A stretch of 64,000 bases of DNA from Sporomusa acidovorans (GTDB taxonomy: Bacteria > Bacillota > Negativicutes > Sporomusales > Sporomusaceae). Positions 24,438 through 32,886 of this stretch are shown here, one piece after another. A program made the translations under genes and the position numbers. The notes beneath the pieces are model-generated. The model was not told the origin of the DNA and made no database searches. It saw only the letters and a list, made by a program, of their open reading frames with translations. Location: positions 62,001-126,000 of the forward strand of contig NZ_FNAM01000002.1 in assembly GCF_900101845.1 (NCBI RefSeq), written 5' to 3'. Numbering within the stretch: the first letter of the stretch is position 1; the number at the start of each line of letters is the position of its first letter.

Positions 24438-24981
24438 CGGCGTTTCCCGCCTGTACTGTGATTGCCGCCGGTTCGGCAATACATACATGTTCGCAGATGC
24501 CACAGCCGACACAAACCGCCTGGTCAACCAGCGGGCGTTTATGATCTTCCAGTTTGATGGCCTGGTCATAAAACGGGCAACTGGTATAACAGATCTTACA
24601 TTCATCACCCAGCCAGGCCAGACAAGCATCATGGTCGATTTCCGCCAGTCCCATCCGTACATTTGCTTTTTCGACCGGCCGCAGGGCACCGCTGGAGCAG
24701 ACAGTAGTACAAGTTAGGCATAAATCGCAGGCTGCCTCCCGCGGTACGAGATAGGGTGTACCAATGGCCAGTCCGTTAGTGCCCTGCCCGATTCTAATCG
24801 CCCGCTGCGGGCAGACCTGGGCACATTTGCCACAGCGGAGACAAGTTGCCAAAAATTCAGGTTCTTGCAGTGCCCCCGGCGGCCGCAGCAAGGCATTCTT
24901 CTGCTTATTATCCGTAAAGCCGGACAGCAACAACGACAAAACACCACCGACAAACAAAGCTACCTTGACACCCCTTTCCAT
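24427..24981 (-). CDS. napG: Ferredoxin-type protein NapG
   Basis: A 184-residue protein with an N-terminal hydrophobic signal or anchor and four [4Fe-4S] motifs, including CLRCGKCAQVCPQ, CDLCLTCTTVC, CKICYTSCP and CVGCGICEHVC. It partners NapH in menaquinol-linked electron delivery. It is the first gene of the nap operon; its promoter carries the shared direct repeat at 25011-25065. Confidence 0.87.
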   Translation of the reverse strand: MERGVKVALFVGGVLSLLLSGFTDNKQKNALLRPPGALQEPEFLATCLRCGKCAQVCPQRAIRIGQGTNGLAIGTPYLVPREAACDLCLTCTTVCSSGALRPVEKANVRMGLAEIDHDACLAWLGDECKICYTSCPFYDQAIKLEDHKRPLVDQAVCVGCGICEHVCIAEPAAITVQAGNADEG

Positions 24982-25010
24982 AAAACGCCTCCCTGATTCA
25001 TCTCTTTTTC

Positions 25011-25065
25011 ATCATACCGAAAGATGATAACAGAATTATTAAGTAATTCTTACAAAAGTATTACA
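25011..25065 (-). promoter_or_regulatory. napG promoter with 6-5-6 direct repeat
   Basis: On the minus strand TGTAAT-N5-TGTAAG (25065-25049) is followed 32 bases later by a -10 element TATGAT (25016-25011). The repeat, spacing and flanking bases match the ccmA promoter at 1124-1178 closely and the napD promoter at 20497-20552 in the repeat itself. Confidence 0.7.
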
Positions 25066-25210
25066 TTTCTTCAAAGCCTGTCCGGCAAACTTAAATTCGA
25101 CATCAACTTAAATGATTAGAAAACCCTACTAACACCGAGCCTTTGGCGAAAGCGCTAGCCACAGGTTGTACTTATCCAGTCGAAAGTTATACTTTCTGAC
25201 TGGAAAAAAA

Positions 25211-25233
25211 AAAGCCGCCAACCGGCAGCTTTG
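25211..25233 (-). terminator. Intrinsic terminator after the chemoreceptor gene
   Basis: Nine-base arms with one mismatch around AACC are followed on the minus strand by a run of ten T. It lies 12 bases past the chemoreceptor stop codon. Confidence 0.8.
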
Positions 25234-25244
25234 TAAATTCATCC

Positions 25245-26450
25245 TTATATCTTAAAACCGCTCACAACCTGCTGCAGCTGCTGGGCTGTTTTACCGGTCT
25301 CCTTTGTCTTGATAACAATTGTCTCCATTGTGGCATTGGTCTCTTCAGTTGCCGCAGATACCGCTTGGCTCTGTTTGGCCGTATTGGTAATTCCGGTTGC
25401 GATTGATTCCGTAAGCTTGACGATCTTTGCGGACGCCACCACTTCCTCGTCCGTATTTCTGACAATAGCATGTACATTGTCTTGTGTGCGGCGAGCGGCT
25501 GCAACAATATCCGCCAGTGCCTGTCCCACTTGATTAACGGCATTTACTCCCGACTCCACTTCCGCTCTGCTTTGCTGTGCGGCCAAGACAGCGGCCGCCG
25601 TCCCTTGGGCAATTTTGGCAATAATAGCCGTTACTTCGCTTGCGCCTTGATTCGATTGCTCGGCTAACTTTCTCACTTCTTCCGCTACTACGGCAAAACC
25701 ACGGCCATGCACGCCGGCCCGTGCTGCCTCAATTGCCGCGTTTAAGGCCAACAAATTTGTTTGGTGAGCAATATCGGTAATCATTTCGTTAATCAGGCGA
25801 ATCTGCGTTAAATAATCGTTCAGGGAATTCATTAAGCCTTCGGTTTCCAGCATTTTTGCTTTAATGTCCGCCATCCTGGCCATGGCCTCCTCGGATGTTG
25901 TCCTTCCTTTAGCCGCCGCCTGCAGGGTTGCGTCCGCTTCAGCCGCTGTTGCAACAGCTTGTTCCTTCGCCGTTTGCACAAGAGCAGCAAGGCTTGACAA
26001 AACCCGGGACGCCTCGCCAAGCGACTGGCCACCGTTCTCCGCATCCAAAGCCACTTGCTGGATACTTTCGGCAACCGCGCCGATGCTTTCACTTGTCTCC
26101 GCCGTTGCTGCGGCGATCTCCCTGGATGCGCCGGACATCTGATCAACAGTCTGGTACACAGTATTCACAATTTCATGAAGCGACTGTGTCATTTTATTAA
26201 ACGCCTTACCTACCAGGGACAGCTCATCGTGTGTCTGAAGTTCAACCCGTGCGGTCAGATCTCCGTCCGCGACCAAAGTTGCCGTATATGCCAGTTTGGC
26301 TACCGTATCTTTGACCGAAAGATAGAAAGCCCGTAAAAGATAAAGCACCAGCAAAAATACAGCTACAGCAACAGCGATGGCTGCTGAACGGATCTTCTCG
26401 TACCCTTCGATCCGTGTCTTGAGCATCTCATCCAGGGCAACAATTCCCAA
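25245..26450 (-). pseudogene. Methyl-accepting chemotaxis protein lacking its sensor domain
   Basis: The 401-residue frame starts in the last few residues of a sensor domain, then has one membrane helix ([20 protein letters not shown]), a HAMP domain and a complete signalling domain with the conserved tip region LIAIE-like [18 protein letters not shown] and [13 protein letters not shown]. The first membrane helix and the ligand-binding domain are absent. Just upstream, an ATG with a GGGGGG ribosome site opens MNKL, a common chemoreceptor start, and hits TAA at once. This looks like an internal deletion joined out of frame. A TTG at 26450 after AAGG could still give a product by re-initiation. 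Confidence 0.65.
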
Positions 26451-26617
26451 ATCATATACCTTATAACTTATTCATAATAATCCCCCCAAATCGATTTTGC
26501 TCAAACATTGATATATTTGTACGATATTGCCGGAAAACCTTGTCGAAAAATATTACGTTTTTCTTAAATCGCCTGCCTATCCAATTATAGTCAACCGGAC
26601 AAGACGTACTGCATAAA

Positions 26618-26650
26618 CATAGGGCTTGGCATAATCGCCAAGCCCCTATG
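26618..26650 (-). terminator. Hairpin after the sigma-54 activator gene
   Basis: Arms of 13 and 14 bases (26618-26630, 26637-26650) pair with a single bulge. The structure lies 34 bases past the activator stop on the minus strand and is followed by a weak T-containing stretch. Confidence 0.6.
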
Positions 26651-26683
26651 TTCCGCAAAATCAAAACGAATGGCAGTTAATTA

Positions 26684-28756
26684 TTATTTAATATGTTTGT
26701 CTGGTCTGATATCCAAGAGATTATATTTCTTAATTTTTTTATACAAGGTAGATTTCGCCAATCCTAATAACTTAGCTGTTTCACAGACATTATTACCCGT
26801 TTGGTACAGAGACTGAGTAATTGCCAATTTTTCAATTTCTTGAATAGAAAGATTCCTTCTTTTCGCGAGTGGGTTTACTTTTGCACCATGTTCCTCACGA
26901 TTTTGACTTTTTGCGGAAGCATTGATCTCATCAGGAAGGTCTTCCGGCCAAATCACTCCGTCTTTAGACATGTGAACCGCATAAAGTATCACATTCTGTA
27001 ATTGTCTGACATTACCCGGCCAAGCATACTCCAATAACTCCATTTTCGCCGCATCACTCAGGGATGGGGCAGGTATCTGCAATTTTGCAGCAGTAGTACT
27101 AATAAAGTGCTGGGCCAGTTCAATAATATCAGACTCTCTTTCTCTTAAGGGCGGCAGAGAAAGTTTAAAAACAGATAATCGATAATAAAGATCCTGACGG
27201 AATTCATTTTTATTTACTAGTTGCAAAAGATCTTTATTGGTGGCGGCAATTAATCTAAAATCTACCGGGATATGCTGATTACTGCCAAGACGCGTAACCT
27301 GTTTTTCCTCAAGCACCCGCAGAAGCACCGGCTGAACTTCCAACGGCATATCGCCAATTTCGTCCAAGAACAGGGTACCGCCGTGAGCCATTTCAATTTT
27401 TCCCCGTTTGCCATTTCGTTCAGCGCCGGTAAACGCTCCACTTTCGTAACCAAATAATTCGCTTTCAATCAGGCTCCGGGGGATCGCAGCACAGTTTACG
27501 GCAACAAGCTGCCCTGCCGGCCGGCTGCTGTGGTGAATGGCTTGCGCAAATACTTCTTTACCAGTCCCGCTTTCCCCTTGAATCAGAATATTTACATCGG
27601 TTGCGGCAATATGCTTGGCCCGCTCAATGATTCTTTCCACCCGGTCGGAACTCCCAATGATATTATCAAATGCCGCTAGTGATCCTATTTGCTGCACTGG
27701 GTATGGGTGTAATGTTTTCCCAACCCCGTTAATGGCTCTTAACCGAATTACACAGCCATACTTATTGCCGAACTTATCCTGAATTGGCTGCGCCGAACAA
27801 AGGTTTATCCTCTTATTTCCCCTAATCCGCAGTTCCGTATGATATAGCGATTCCCCGTTATCCATAACCGACTTGATCAGAGGCTGGTCACCCACAATAG
27901 TTGCCAACGGCTGACCCGACAATTCTGATTGTGAACAATTAAGCATCTTTTGGGCTTTTTCATTGACCTGTATGATAACACTGTTATTATTAATAATAAT
28001 GACTGCCTCATCATCAGCTTCGCAGATAGCACTTAATACTTCATCTTTTAAAGCACACTGATATTCGTTTTGAATAGCCCATGCCATAGAAACAACCATA
28101 CCAAGCGTATGGATATTTTGATGAAAATTTTCGTCACTGCCAATCGTTAGCGTTCCCGCCAAATTCCCAAACGCGTCAAAGATTGGCGCCGATGACCCCG
28201 TACTTTGATCGAAGCTCCGATTGTAGTGTTCGGGTCCCCAAATTTGAATAGGCATGGTATAGAGAATGCTCAGTCCATGAGAACAAGTACCTATAGACCT
28301 TTCGTTCCAAATAACTCCGGGCTCCAGATTATATGCCCTGGAAATCTTGGTGTTGCGGCCTACTACTTGCAGGATAACACCTTGTTCGTCTGTCAGCATG
28401 ACAAAACACCTGGTTCTTGAAAAAACGCTATCCAACTGATGGAGATAAGGAGCTGCCACTCTCATTAACTGCCGTTTTTTTAAGTTTATTTGACTAAGAG
28501 CATCCGGATCAATCGCTGGACAAAAAATGTGAAATAAATCAAGACCATAGTTATAAGAACGGATCCATGAATCAATGATTTCCGGGCGTACAACATCCAT
28601 TGGATAATGCGTATGCTGGTTAATGACAATATCCATTTTGAACCTGTTAATCTTCTCCGACAAGAGTGTATATTGTTCACTCATATTTTGATCTAAGCCT
28701 TCTTTAGTCATAATTGCCGGACTTAATATTTGCTCCAATGGTTTCATGTTATTCAA
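26684..28756 (-). CDS. AcoR-like sigma-54 activator
   Basis: A 690-residue regulator. The N-terminal half has a GAF-like domain (about 70-230, with RCFVMLTDEQGVILQVVG and ERSIGTCSHG) and a PAS domain (about 245-350). The AAA+ domain has Walker A GESGTGKE and GAFTGA. The C-terminal HTH reads NNVCETAKLLGLAKSTLYKKI. It has no receiver domain, so it is probably switched on by a ligand or redox signal. It follows the molybdoenzyme operon, whose sigma-54 promoter at 32083-32099 is its likely target. Confidence 0.88.
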   Translation of the reverse strand: MNNMKPLEQILSPAIMTKEGLDQNMSEQYTLLSEKINRFKMDIVINQHTHYPMDVVRPEIIDSWIRSYNYGLDLFHIFCPAIDPDALSQINLKKRQLMRVAAPYLHQLDSVFSRTRCFVMLTDEQGVILQVVGRNTKISRAYNLEPGVIWNERSIGTCSHGLSILYTMPIQIWGPEHYNRSFDQSTGSSAPIFDAFGNLAGTLTIGSDENFHQNIHTLGMVVSMAWAIQNEYQCALKDEVLSAICEADDEAVIIINNNSVIIQVNEKAQKMLNCSQSELSGQPLATIVGDQPLIKSVMDNGESLYHTELRIRGNKRINLCSAQPIQDKFGNKYGCVIRLRAINGVGKTLHPYPVQQIGSLAAFDNIIGSSDRVERIIERAKHIAATDVNILIQGESGTGKEVFAQAIHHSSRPAGQLVAVNCAAIPRSLIESELFGYESGAFTGAERNGKRGKIEMAHGGTLFLDEIGDMPLEVQPVLLRVLEEKQVTRLGSNQHIPVDFRLIAATNKDLLQLVNKNEFRQDLYYRLSVFKLSLPPLRERESDIIELAQHFISTTAAKLQIPAPSLSDAAKMELLEYAWPGNVRQLQNVILYAVHMSKDGVIWPEDLPDEINASAKSQNREEHGAKVNPLAKRRNLSIQEIEKLAITQSLYQTGNNVCETAKLLGLAKSTLYKKIKKYNLLDIRPDKHIK

Positions 28757-28928
28757 TCACCCCTTCAAGTACAGAATCCTTTTCTTACCACTTTTATTAT
28801 ACAAAAGAACCTGACCAAAAGCGAAAAAATTTCAAAATAGCACAACTAGCCACATTTTCGTACTTCAACAATTCTTATGATATATAAAAAATAAATCGAA
28901 ACACTCTCCTTAATCTTTAAATGTTAGT

Positions 28929-28966
28929 CCAAGACGGGCCTCTTAGTATAAAGAGGCCCGTCTTGG
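28929..28966 (-). terminator. Perfect 16-bp hairpin after the iron-sulfur subunit gene
   Basis: Two perfect 16-base arms flank a 6-base loop (28945-28950). It lies 41 bases past the iron-sulfur subunit stop. There is no clear T run, so it may be a transcript-end or mRNA-stability structure rather than a strong terminator. Confidence 0.55.
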
Positions 28967-29006
28967 CAATAACTTATTTAGTCGTAAAACAATAAACGTT
29001 CGTTTA

Positions 29007-29342
29007 CTAGAAAGCAAACAATATTTGTCGCTTACTCCGACTATTCATTTTTGCTGTCAATTCTTCCACTTCGCCATACTCGATAACCGACGCCTGGCAA
29101 TGCTGGACGCAGGACGGTTTTTTCCCGGTGGCGACTCTATCAGCGCACAAGTCACAAAGTTGCGTAGGAATCGGTACATACGTATTTTCCCATTGGTCAG
29201 GATTGACTTTCCAAGGTCCGTTATGTGCTAACTGGATACCGTGTTGGCCATGAGGAAGCTGTTTTTCCATTTTGCAGGCTACCTCACAGCTGTGACAGCC
29301 AGTACAGTATTCATAATCAATTAGTAAACCCTTACGCGACAT
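29007..29342 (-). CDS. Small [4Fe-4S] subunit of molybdopterin oxidoreductase
   Basis: A 111-residue ferredoxin-like protein with two cysteine sets: YCTGCHSCEVAC and CDLCADRVATGKKPSCVQHC. DmsB-type partners usually have about 200 residues and four clusters, so this is a reduced form, perhaps with two clusters. It starts 18 bases after the catalytic subunit stop and lacks a signal peptide, so it works in the cytoplasm with that subunit. Confidence 0.82.
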   Translation of the reverse strand: MSRKGLLIDYEYCTGCHSCEVACKMEKQLPHGQHGIQLAHNGPWKVNPDQWENTYVPIPTQLCDLCADRVATGKKPSCVQHCQASVIEYGEVEELTAKMNSRSKRQILFAF

Positions 29343-29360
29343 TTTTCTACACCTCCGAAA

Positions 29361-31580
29361 TTAAGCTTTATAGACCTTGCAAATTGTGTTTTTCAATGGT
29401 GCGCCGTAGCCTGTCGGACCGGTTGTACATTGCGTTGTCAGGACATTAATATTGGATTCAAACACACCATAAAGTGTCGGTTCGGCGGCTTCTTTTTCCG
29501 GGAACCACCAGGCGTGTTCACCATGAACAACTCTAGGGTCAATCCCGGGATCAAGTGTAGCAACCTGTTTTACTCTACCGTTCTTGTTCTCGATCCATAC
29601 CCAGTCGCCATCTTTAATTCCAAGCTTAGCAGCGGTCTCCGGATTAATAGTTAATAAAGGATCAGGGTGGAACTCACGTAAAGTTCCGCTCTGACGATGT
29701 TCAGAATGGAAGAATTCCCATGGCCTTCTACCAGTGGTTAGAATTAAAGGATACTCCTTCATCAATTCCGGCGTAGAAATCGGACCATAGGGCGGTTCTT
29801 CATGGTAAGGAAGCGGATCCAAGCCCCACTCAACAAAAATATCCTGATAAAGATTAACCATACCGGTATCGGTGTTAAATCCCGGTTCCCCGTCTTCACG
29901 CAAAAGACCTTTCTCATATTTCTTGTAATGAACTTCGGGCCAGATTTGAACTTTGGATTCTAGTTCTTTAAAGGTAATACCGGCGGGTTCAAGTGCATGG
30001 TTAATCATTGCCTCAACATTTTCCCAAGGCCACTTTTCCGGATTAAGGCGCTTGCCAAGTGCTAAGGCGATTTCTTCGTCAGTTTTACATTCTTCATATT
30101 GGGTAACCTTCGAAATGGAACGCAGCGGCGTCCACCAGTTTCTCAATGAATCGCGTTCCACGTTCATGGCAGCAGGCAGTACCAAATCAGCAAAGGCAAC
30201 CGCACTTGGAGTCAAAACAGGATCAACCACGACATTGAATGGTACTTTCTTTAAAGCAGCATAAACGCGTTTTGCTTCCCCGCCACAACAAGCAAAAGTG
30301 TTGGTAGATTCCATCCAGTACATTTGGATTGGGTATGGCCTACCTGTTTCAATTGTCTCCAGGACGGAATCGCCACGTGCCGTAGCAGCAAGGCCATACT
30401 TGAATAATGGGTATTCCTGAACACCAAGACGTTTTTGCCGCATTTCTTCCGGCATTTCCGCCCAACCCCAGTCAGAGGATACATGGGCAAGCTTAGATAC
30501 GCCAAAAGCTGGACGGATAATATGCTGACCACCGGGAACATCGAGGTTGCCGGTAATGGCGACCATGGCGCAAATGGAATTAGCGACGGATACGCCCGCA
30601 ACCTGCGTATCAACTGCCAAACCCCACTGAATCGAGGCAGGCTTTGCGTTAGCGAACAAACGGGCCGCAGCGGCGATCTTTTCTTTAGGAACCCAAGTAA
30701 TATTTTCTACTTTTTGCAGGTCATATTCCGCAGCCCGCGCAGCTAATTTATCAAAACCGTAGGTCCATTTATCTACAAATTCTTTATCATAAAGGCCTTC
30801 GCTAATCATGACATTGAGCATTGCCAAACCAAGAGCGGCATCCGAACCGGGGCGTAGCTGCAGCCAAACATCAGCCTTGGATGCCAGCCAGGTAAGATAT
30901 GGATCGACAACAATCAACTTGGTGCCACGTTTCATCATATCCACAATCCAGTGGCCCAGGAAGCCATCACCATTACTAATGAGCGGGTTGTTGCCCCAGA
31001 TCATAACGACCTCGGGAAGTTTCCACTCAGGATTGTCATAGCGACGTTCGTCCAACTGCGAAGCATCAATGATAAAGAAATCGCCGATCATTGTTCCCAT
31101 GGCTGCTGCCCGGGGAAGATAGCAGGAGTCGCCCGGTAAAAAGCCCATAGAAAAGTTTGGACTTTTAAATCCATCATAGGTTAGCTTGGGTACGATTGAC
31201 CAAGTGTTGCGCCCCGTTCCGATGGCAGTGACAATCGACTCCGGTCCATAATCTTTCCAGATGGTACGTACTTTATCTTCAATCATATCGAAAGCTTCAT
31301 CCCAGGTAATCCGCGTCCATTTATTTTCGCCGCGCTCCCCGGCCCGCTTCATCGGCCATTTTACTCGATTCGGTTCATTGACTAACTCTGGTAAAGATAA
31401 GCATCGCATACAAAGTCTGCCGAAATTATATTTACTTTCGGGATCACCTTCGACCTTAACCAATTTATTTCCCTTGGTGTAATAAAGCACTTGACAGCCG
31501 TCATGGCATCCGGGGGCTGTCCACTGGCAAGTACGTGTTACTGTGTACTCGCCCTCTTTCCATTGAACCTTTCCAGACAT
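29361..31580 (-). CDS. Molybdopterin oxidoreductase catalytic subunit, DMSO reductase superfamily
   Basis: A 739-residue enzyme. The [4Fe-4S] motif has unusual spacing, C18-x6-C25-x3-C29 then C57. A candidate Mo or W ligand is Cys153 in GDSCYLPRAAAMG. Conserved family stretches include ITWDEAFDMI, WGNNPL and LPAAMNVERDSLRNW. No Tat or Sec signal is visible, so it should be cytoplasmic. I do not recognise the substrate; candidates in this superfamily range from hydroxylated aromatics to chalcogen oxides. Control by an AcoR-like sigma-54 activator suggests a specific growth substrate. It is followed by its iron-sulfur subunit. Confidence 0.82.
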   Translation of the reverse strand: MSGKVQWKEGEYTVTRTCQWTAPGCHDGCQVLYYTKGNKLVKVEGDPESKYNFGRLCMRCLSLPELVNEPNRVKWPMKRAGERGENKWTRITWDEAFDMIEDKVRTIWKDYGPESIVTAIGTGRNTWSIVPKLTYDGFKSPNFSMGFLPGDSCYLPRAAAMGTMIGDFFIIDASQLDERRYDNPEWKLPEVVMIWGNNPLISNGDGFLGHWIVDMMKRGTKLIVVDPYLTWLASKADVWLQLRPGSDAALGLAMLNVMISEGLYDKEFVDKWTYGFDKLAARAAEYDLQKVENITWVPKEKIAAAARLFANAKPASIQWGLAVDTQVAGVSVANSICAMVAITGNLDVPGGQHIIRPAFGVSKLAHVSSDWGWAEMPEEMRQKRLGVQEYPLFKYGLAATARGDSVLETIETGRPYPIQMYWMESTNTFACCGGEAKRVYAALKKVPFNVVVDPVLTPSAVAFADLVLPAAMNVERDSLRNWWTPLRSISKVTQYEECKTDEEIALALGKRLNPEKWPWENVEAMINHALEPAGITFKELESKVQIWPEVHYKKYEKGLLREDGEPGFNTDTGMVNLYQDIFVEWGLDPLPYHEEPPYGPISTPELMKEYPLILTTGRRPWEFFHSEHRQSGTLREFHPDPLLTINPETAAKLGIKDGDWVWIENKNGRVKQVATLDPGIDPRVVHGEHAWWFPEKEAAEPTLYGVFESNINVLTTQCTTGPTGYGAPLKNTICKVYKA

Positions 31581-31819
31581 ACTTAATACCTCCTTAATAA
31601 CTCATATTTTCTTACCACTACCATGAGCTTAAATAAGCCATACCCTTACCCTTCTCTACTTCTGTCACCTGCCTTTATATCGATGTTTCTACAGACTTCC
31701 AGTGATTTGATGGTCCCCAGTTTTACAACAAGCCGCCTTACCTAACCGGAAGTCTACAGTTCAATCACCAATTAATGCGAGAAATACCGGCAAATGTGAT
31801 ATGTTAGTCAAAGAAGTTA
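31581..31819. other. Leader region between zinc-ribbon and molybdoenzyme genes
   Basis: No gene is visible in these 239 bases. Two 8-base inverted segments, AGACTTCC and GGAAGTCT, lie about 50 bases apart near the middle. A weak GG-N10-GC match at 31637-31650 departs from the sigma-54 consensus at most other positions and is not called as a promoter. A long structured leader in the operon transcript is the simplest reading. Confidence 0.35.
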
Positions 31820-31957
31820 TCAAGTGCTCTTTCTTGCTGCATCCGGTGATGGCATATCCCCTCCACATTTCTTGCATTTCTTTAAAGTCGGAGGATTAAA
31901 ACATCCGCATGCGGGGCATTTTACGGCCTTTGCTGCTCCTGGTGGTCTAAAGCACAT
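31820..31957 (-). CDS. 45-residue zinc-ribbon protein
   Basis: A small protein starting MCFRPPGAAKAVKC, with one zinc ribbon CPACGCFNPPTLKKCKKCGG. The ATG at 31957 follows AAGGAGG by 9 bases. A frame extending to 32014 has no better start. It is the first gene after the sigma-54 promoter at 32083-32099 and precedes the molybdoenzyme gene by 239 bases. Its role is unknown; a cofactor-insertion or assembly helper, or a regulator, is possible. Confidence 0.7.
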   Translation of the reverse strand: MCFRPPGAAKAVKCPACGCFNPPTLKKCKKCGGDMPSPDAARKST

Positions 31958-32082
31958 CCATACATCCCTCCTTTTTGGCTTATTGACGAAGGATAAAGAC
32001 CCTATACCTGACATTAATCGTCACTTTTCTCTCGTCACCCCATGTAAATTTTTTATCCTCCATTATGTCCAACTATTATCTT

Positions 32083-32099
32083 TGCAAAATCTATGCCAA
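32083..32099 (-). promoter_or_regulatory. Sigma-54 promoter of the zinc-ribbon/molybdoenzyme operon
   Basis: The minus strand reads TTGGCATAGATTTTGCA, with GG at 32097-32096 and GC at 32085-32084. Transcription would begin near 32072, about 115 bases before the zinc-ribbon start. The AcoR-like activator gene at the end of this gene group is the natural regulator. Confidence 0.85.
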
Positions 32100-32378
32100 T
32101 TAGTGATACCTGCGATCCCCAGCAAAATAGGGGGGCTACCAAAAACGATTTCTATATTTTTCACTGAAAAGTATCGTCTGTGGAAATATTCGTTTAATTT
32201 GTAGACTCAATAGGCAATCACCGTGATTAACAGCCTGGAACCTTGGCGCTTACCGGCAGGAAACTTTAACCCATAAATATTGTTTGGCTTCGCCGCATGC
32301 ACACCATAAGAAAAATCGTTGGCGCGGTCCTTTTGGCTTTGCGCACGTCAAATAATCCCGTAATACAAGGGGAGGGGG

Positions 32379-32407
32379 GTTACTTTTGGCATTGCCCCAA
32401 AAGTAAC
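32379..32407. repeat. 11-bp inverted repeat
   Basis: Perfect arms GTTACTTTTGG and its complement (32379-32389, 32397-32407) flank a 7-base loop. It is the first of a series of palindromic blocks in the 929-bp gap between the zinc-ribbon gene and the OmpR-type regulator. Confidence 0.6.
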
Positions 32408-32440
32408 AAAAAGTCTAGGCCCGAAGCCTCAAAAAGCTGA

Positions 32441-32523
32441 AAAGCCGGGCGGTATTCCTAAAATCCGTAAACTCGCTACGCTCAAACAGTACGGATTTTT
32501 TTACGGAATACCGCCCGGCTTTT
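32441..32523. repeat. 83-bp long palindrome
   Basis: Outer arms 32443-32458 and 32505-32520 pair perfectly over 16 bases, and inner arms 32460-32469 and 32490-32499 pair over 10, leaving a 20-base loop that includes CGCTACGCTC. This is the form of a REP-like or miniature mobile element. No coding function is supported; a 138-codon frame that spans it encodes only repeat sequence. Confidence 0.75.
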
Positions 32524-32620
32524 CTCCTGCGGAACGCTTTTTCCGGCAAAGGCCAGAGGGGTACGGGAGTTACCAGGGTTGCTGGGGTCACCCTCTCCTT
32601 GCTCAAGCCGGACGTACACC

Positions 32621-32731
32621 GTACTGAGGCGCGGGCGGCCGTTTTGCATAAGCGGAGGTTAAGCGCCAGCGGCGGAGCGTTGTATGACGGCCGCCTGCGC
32701 CGGGCTTTGACCTTGACACCCCTTGTTTTAT
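32621..32731. repeat. 111-bp interspersed repeat, copy B
   Basis: It matches 20134-20244 at 102 of 111 positions in the same orientation relative to the window. Its ends can pair: GGCGCGGGCGGCC near the left and a complementary block near the right. It lies about 100 bases from the 83-bp palindrome, so several repeat types cluster here. Confidence 0.8.
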
Positions 32732-32819
32732 AAGGACCTGTCATAATTGCACCTAATTTATAATTTCTAGTGTATGATATGGTGAATATACAGACAAAAC
32801 CCATTAACTGATACATTAA

Positions 32820-32847
32820 AAAAGCCGCCAACTAAAATTGGCGGCTT
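32820..32847 (-). terminator. Intrinsic terminator of the two-component operon
   Basis: Perfect 10-base arms AAGCCGCCAA/TTGGCGGCTT (32822-32831, 32838-32847) are followed on the minus strand by TTTTTT. It lies 40 bases past the response regulator stop. Confidence 0.85.
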
Positions 32848-32886
32848 AGGGCCTGTCTGCAAAATCCCTATGAAGTTCCCTAAAAA

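Noticed and set aside
26461-26664. 67-codon frame ending MNKL before the chemoreceptor
   Set aside because: Only the last ATG, with its ribosome site, looks real, and it is read as the broken start of the chemoreceptor gene.
31637-31650. Possible sigma-54 promoter directly before the molybdoenzyme gene
   Set aside because: Only the GG and GC doublets fit; the surrounding bases do not. The promoter at 32083-32099 is far better.
32415-32831. 138-codon open frame on the minus strand
   Set aside because: It runs across the 83-bp palindrome and repeat copy B and encodes only repeat-derived sequence.
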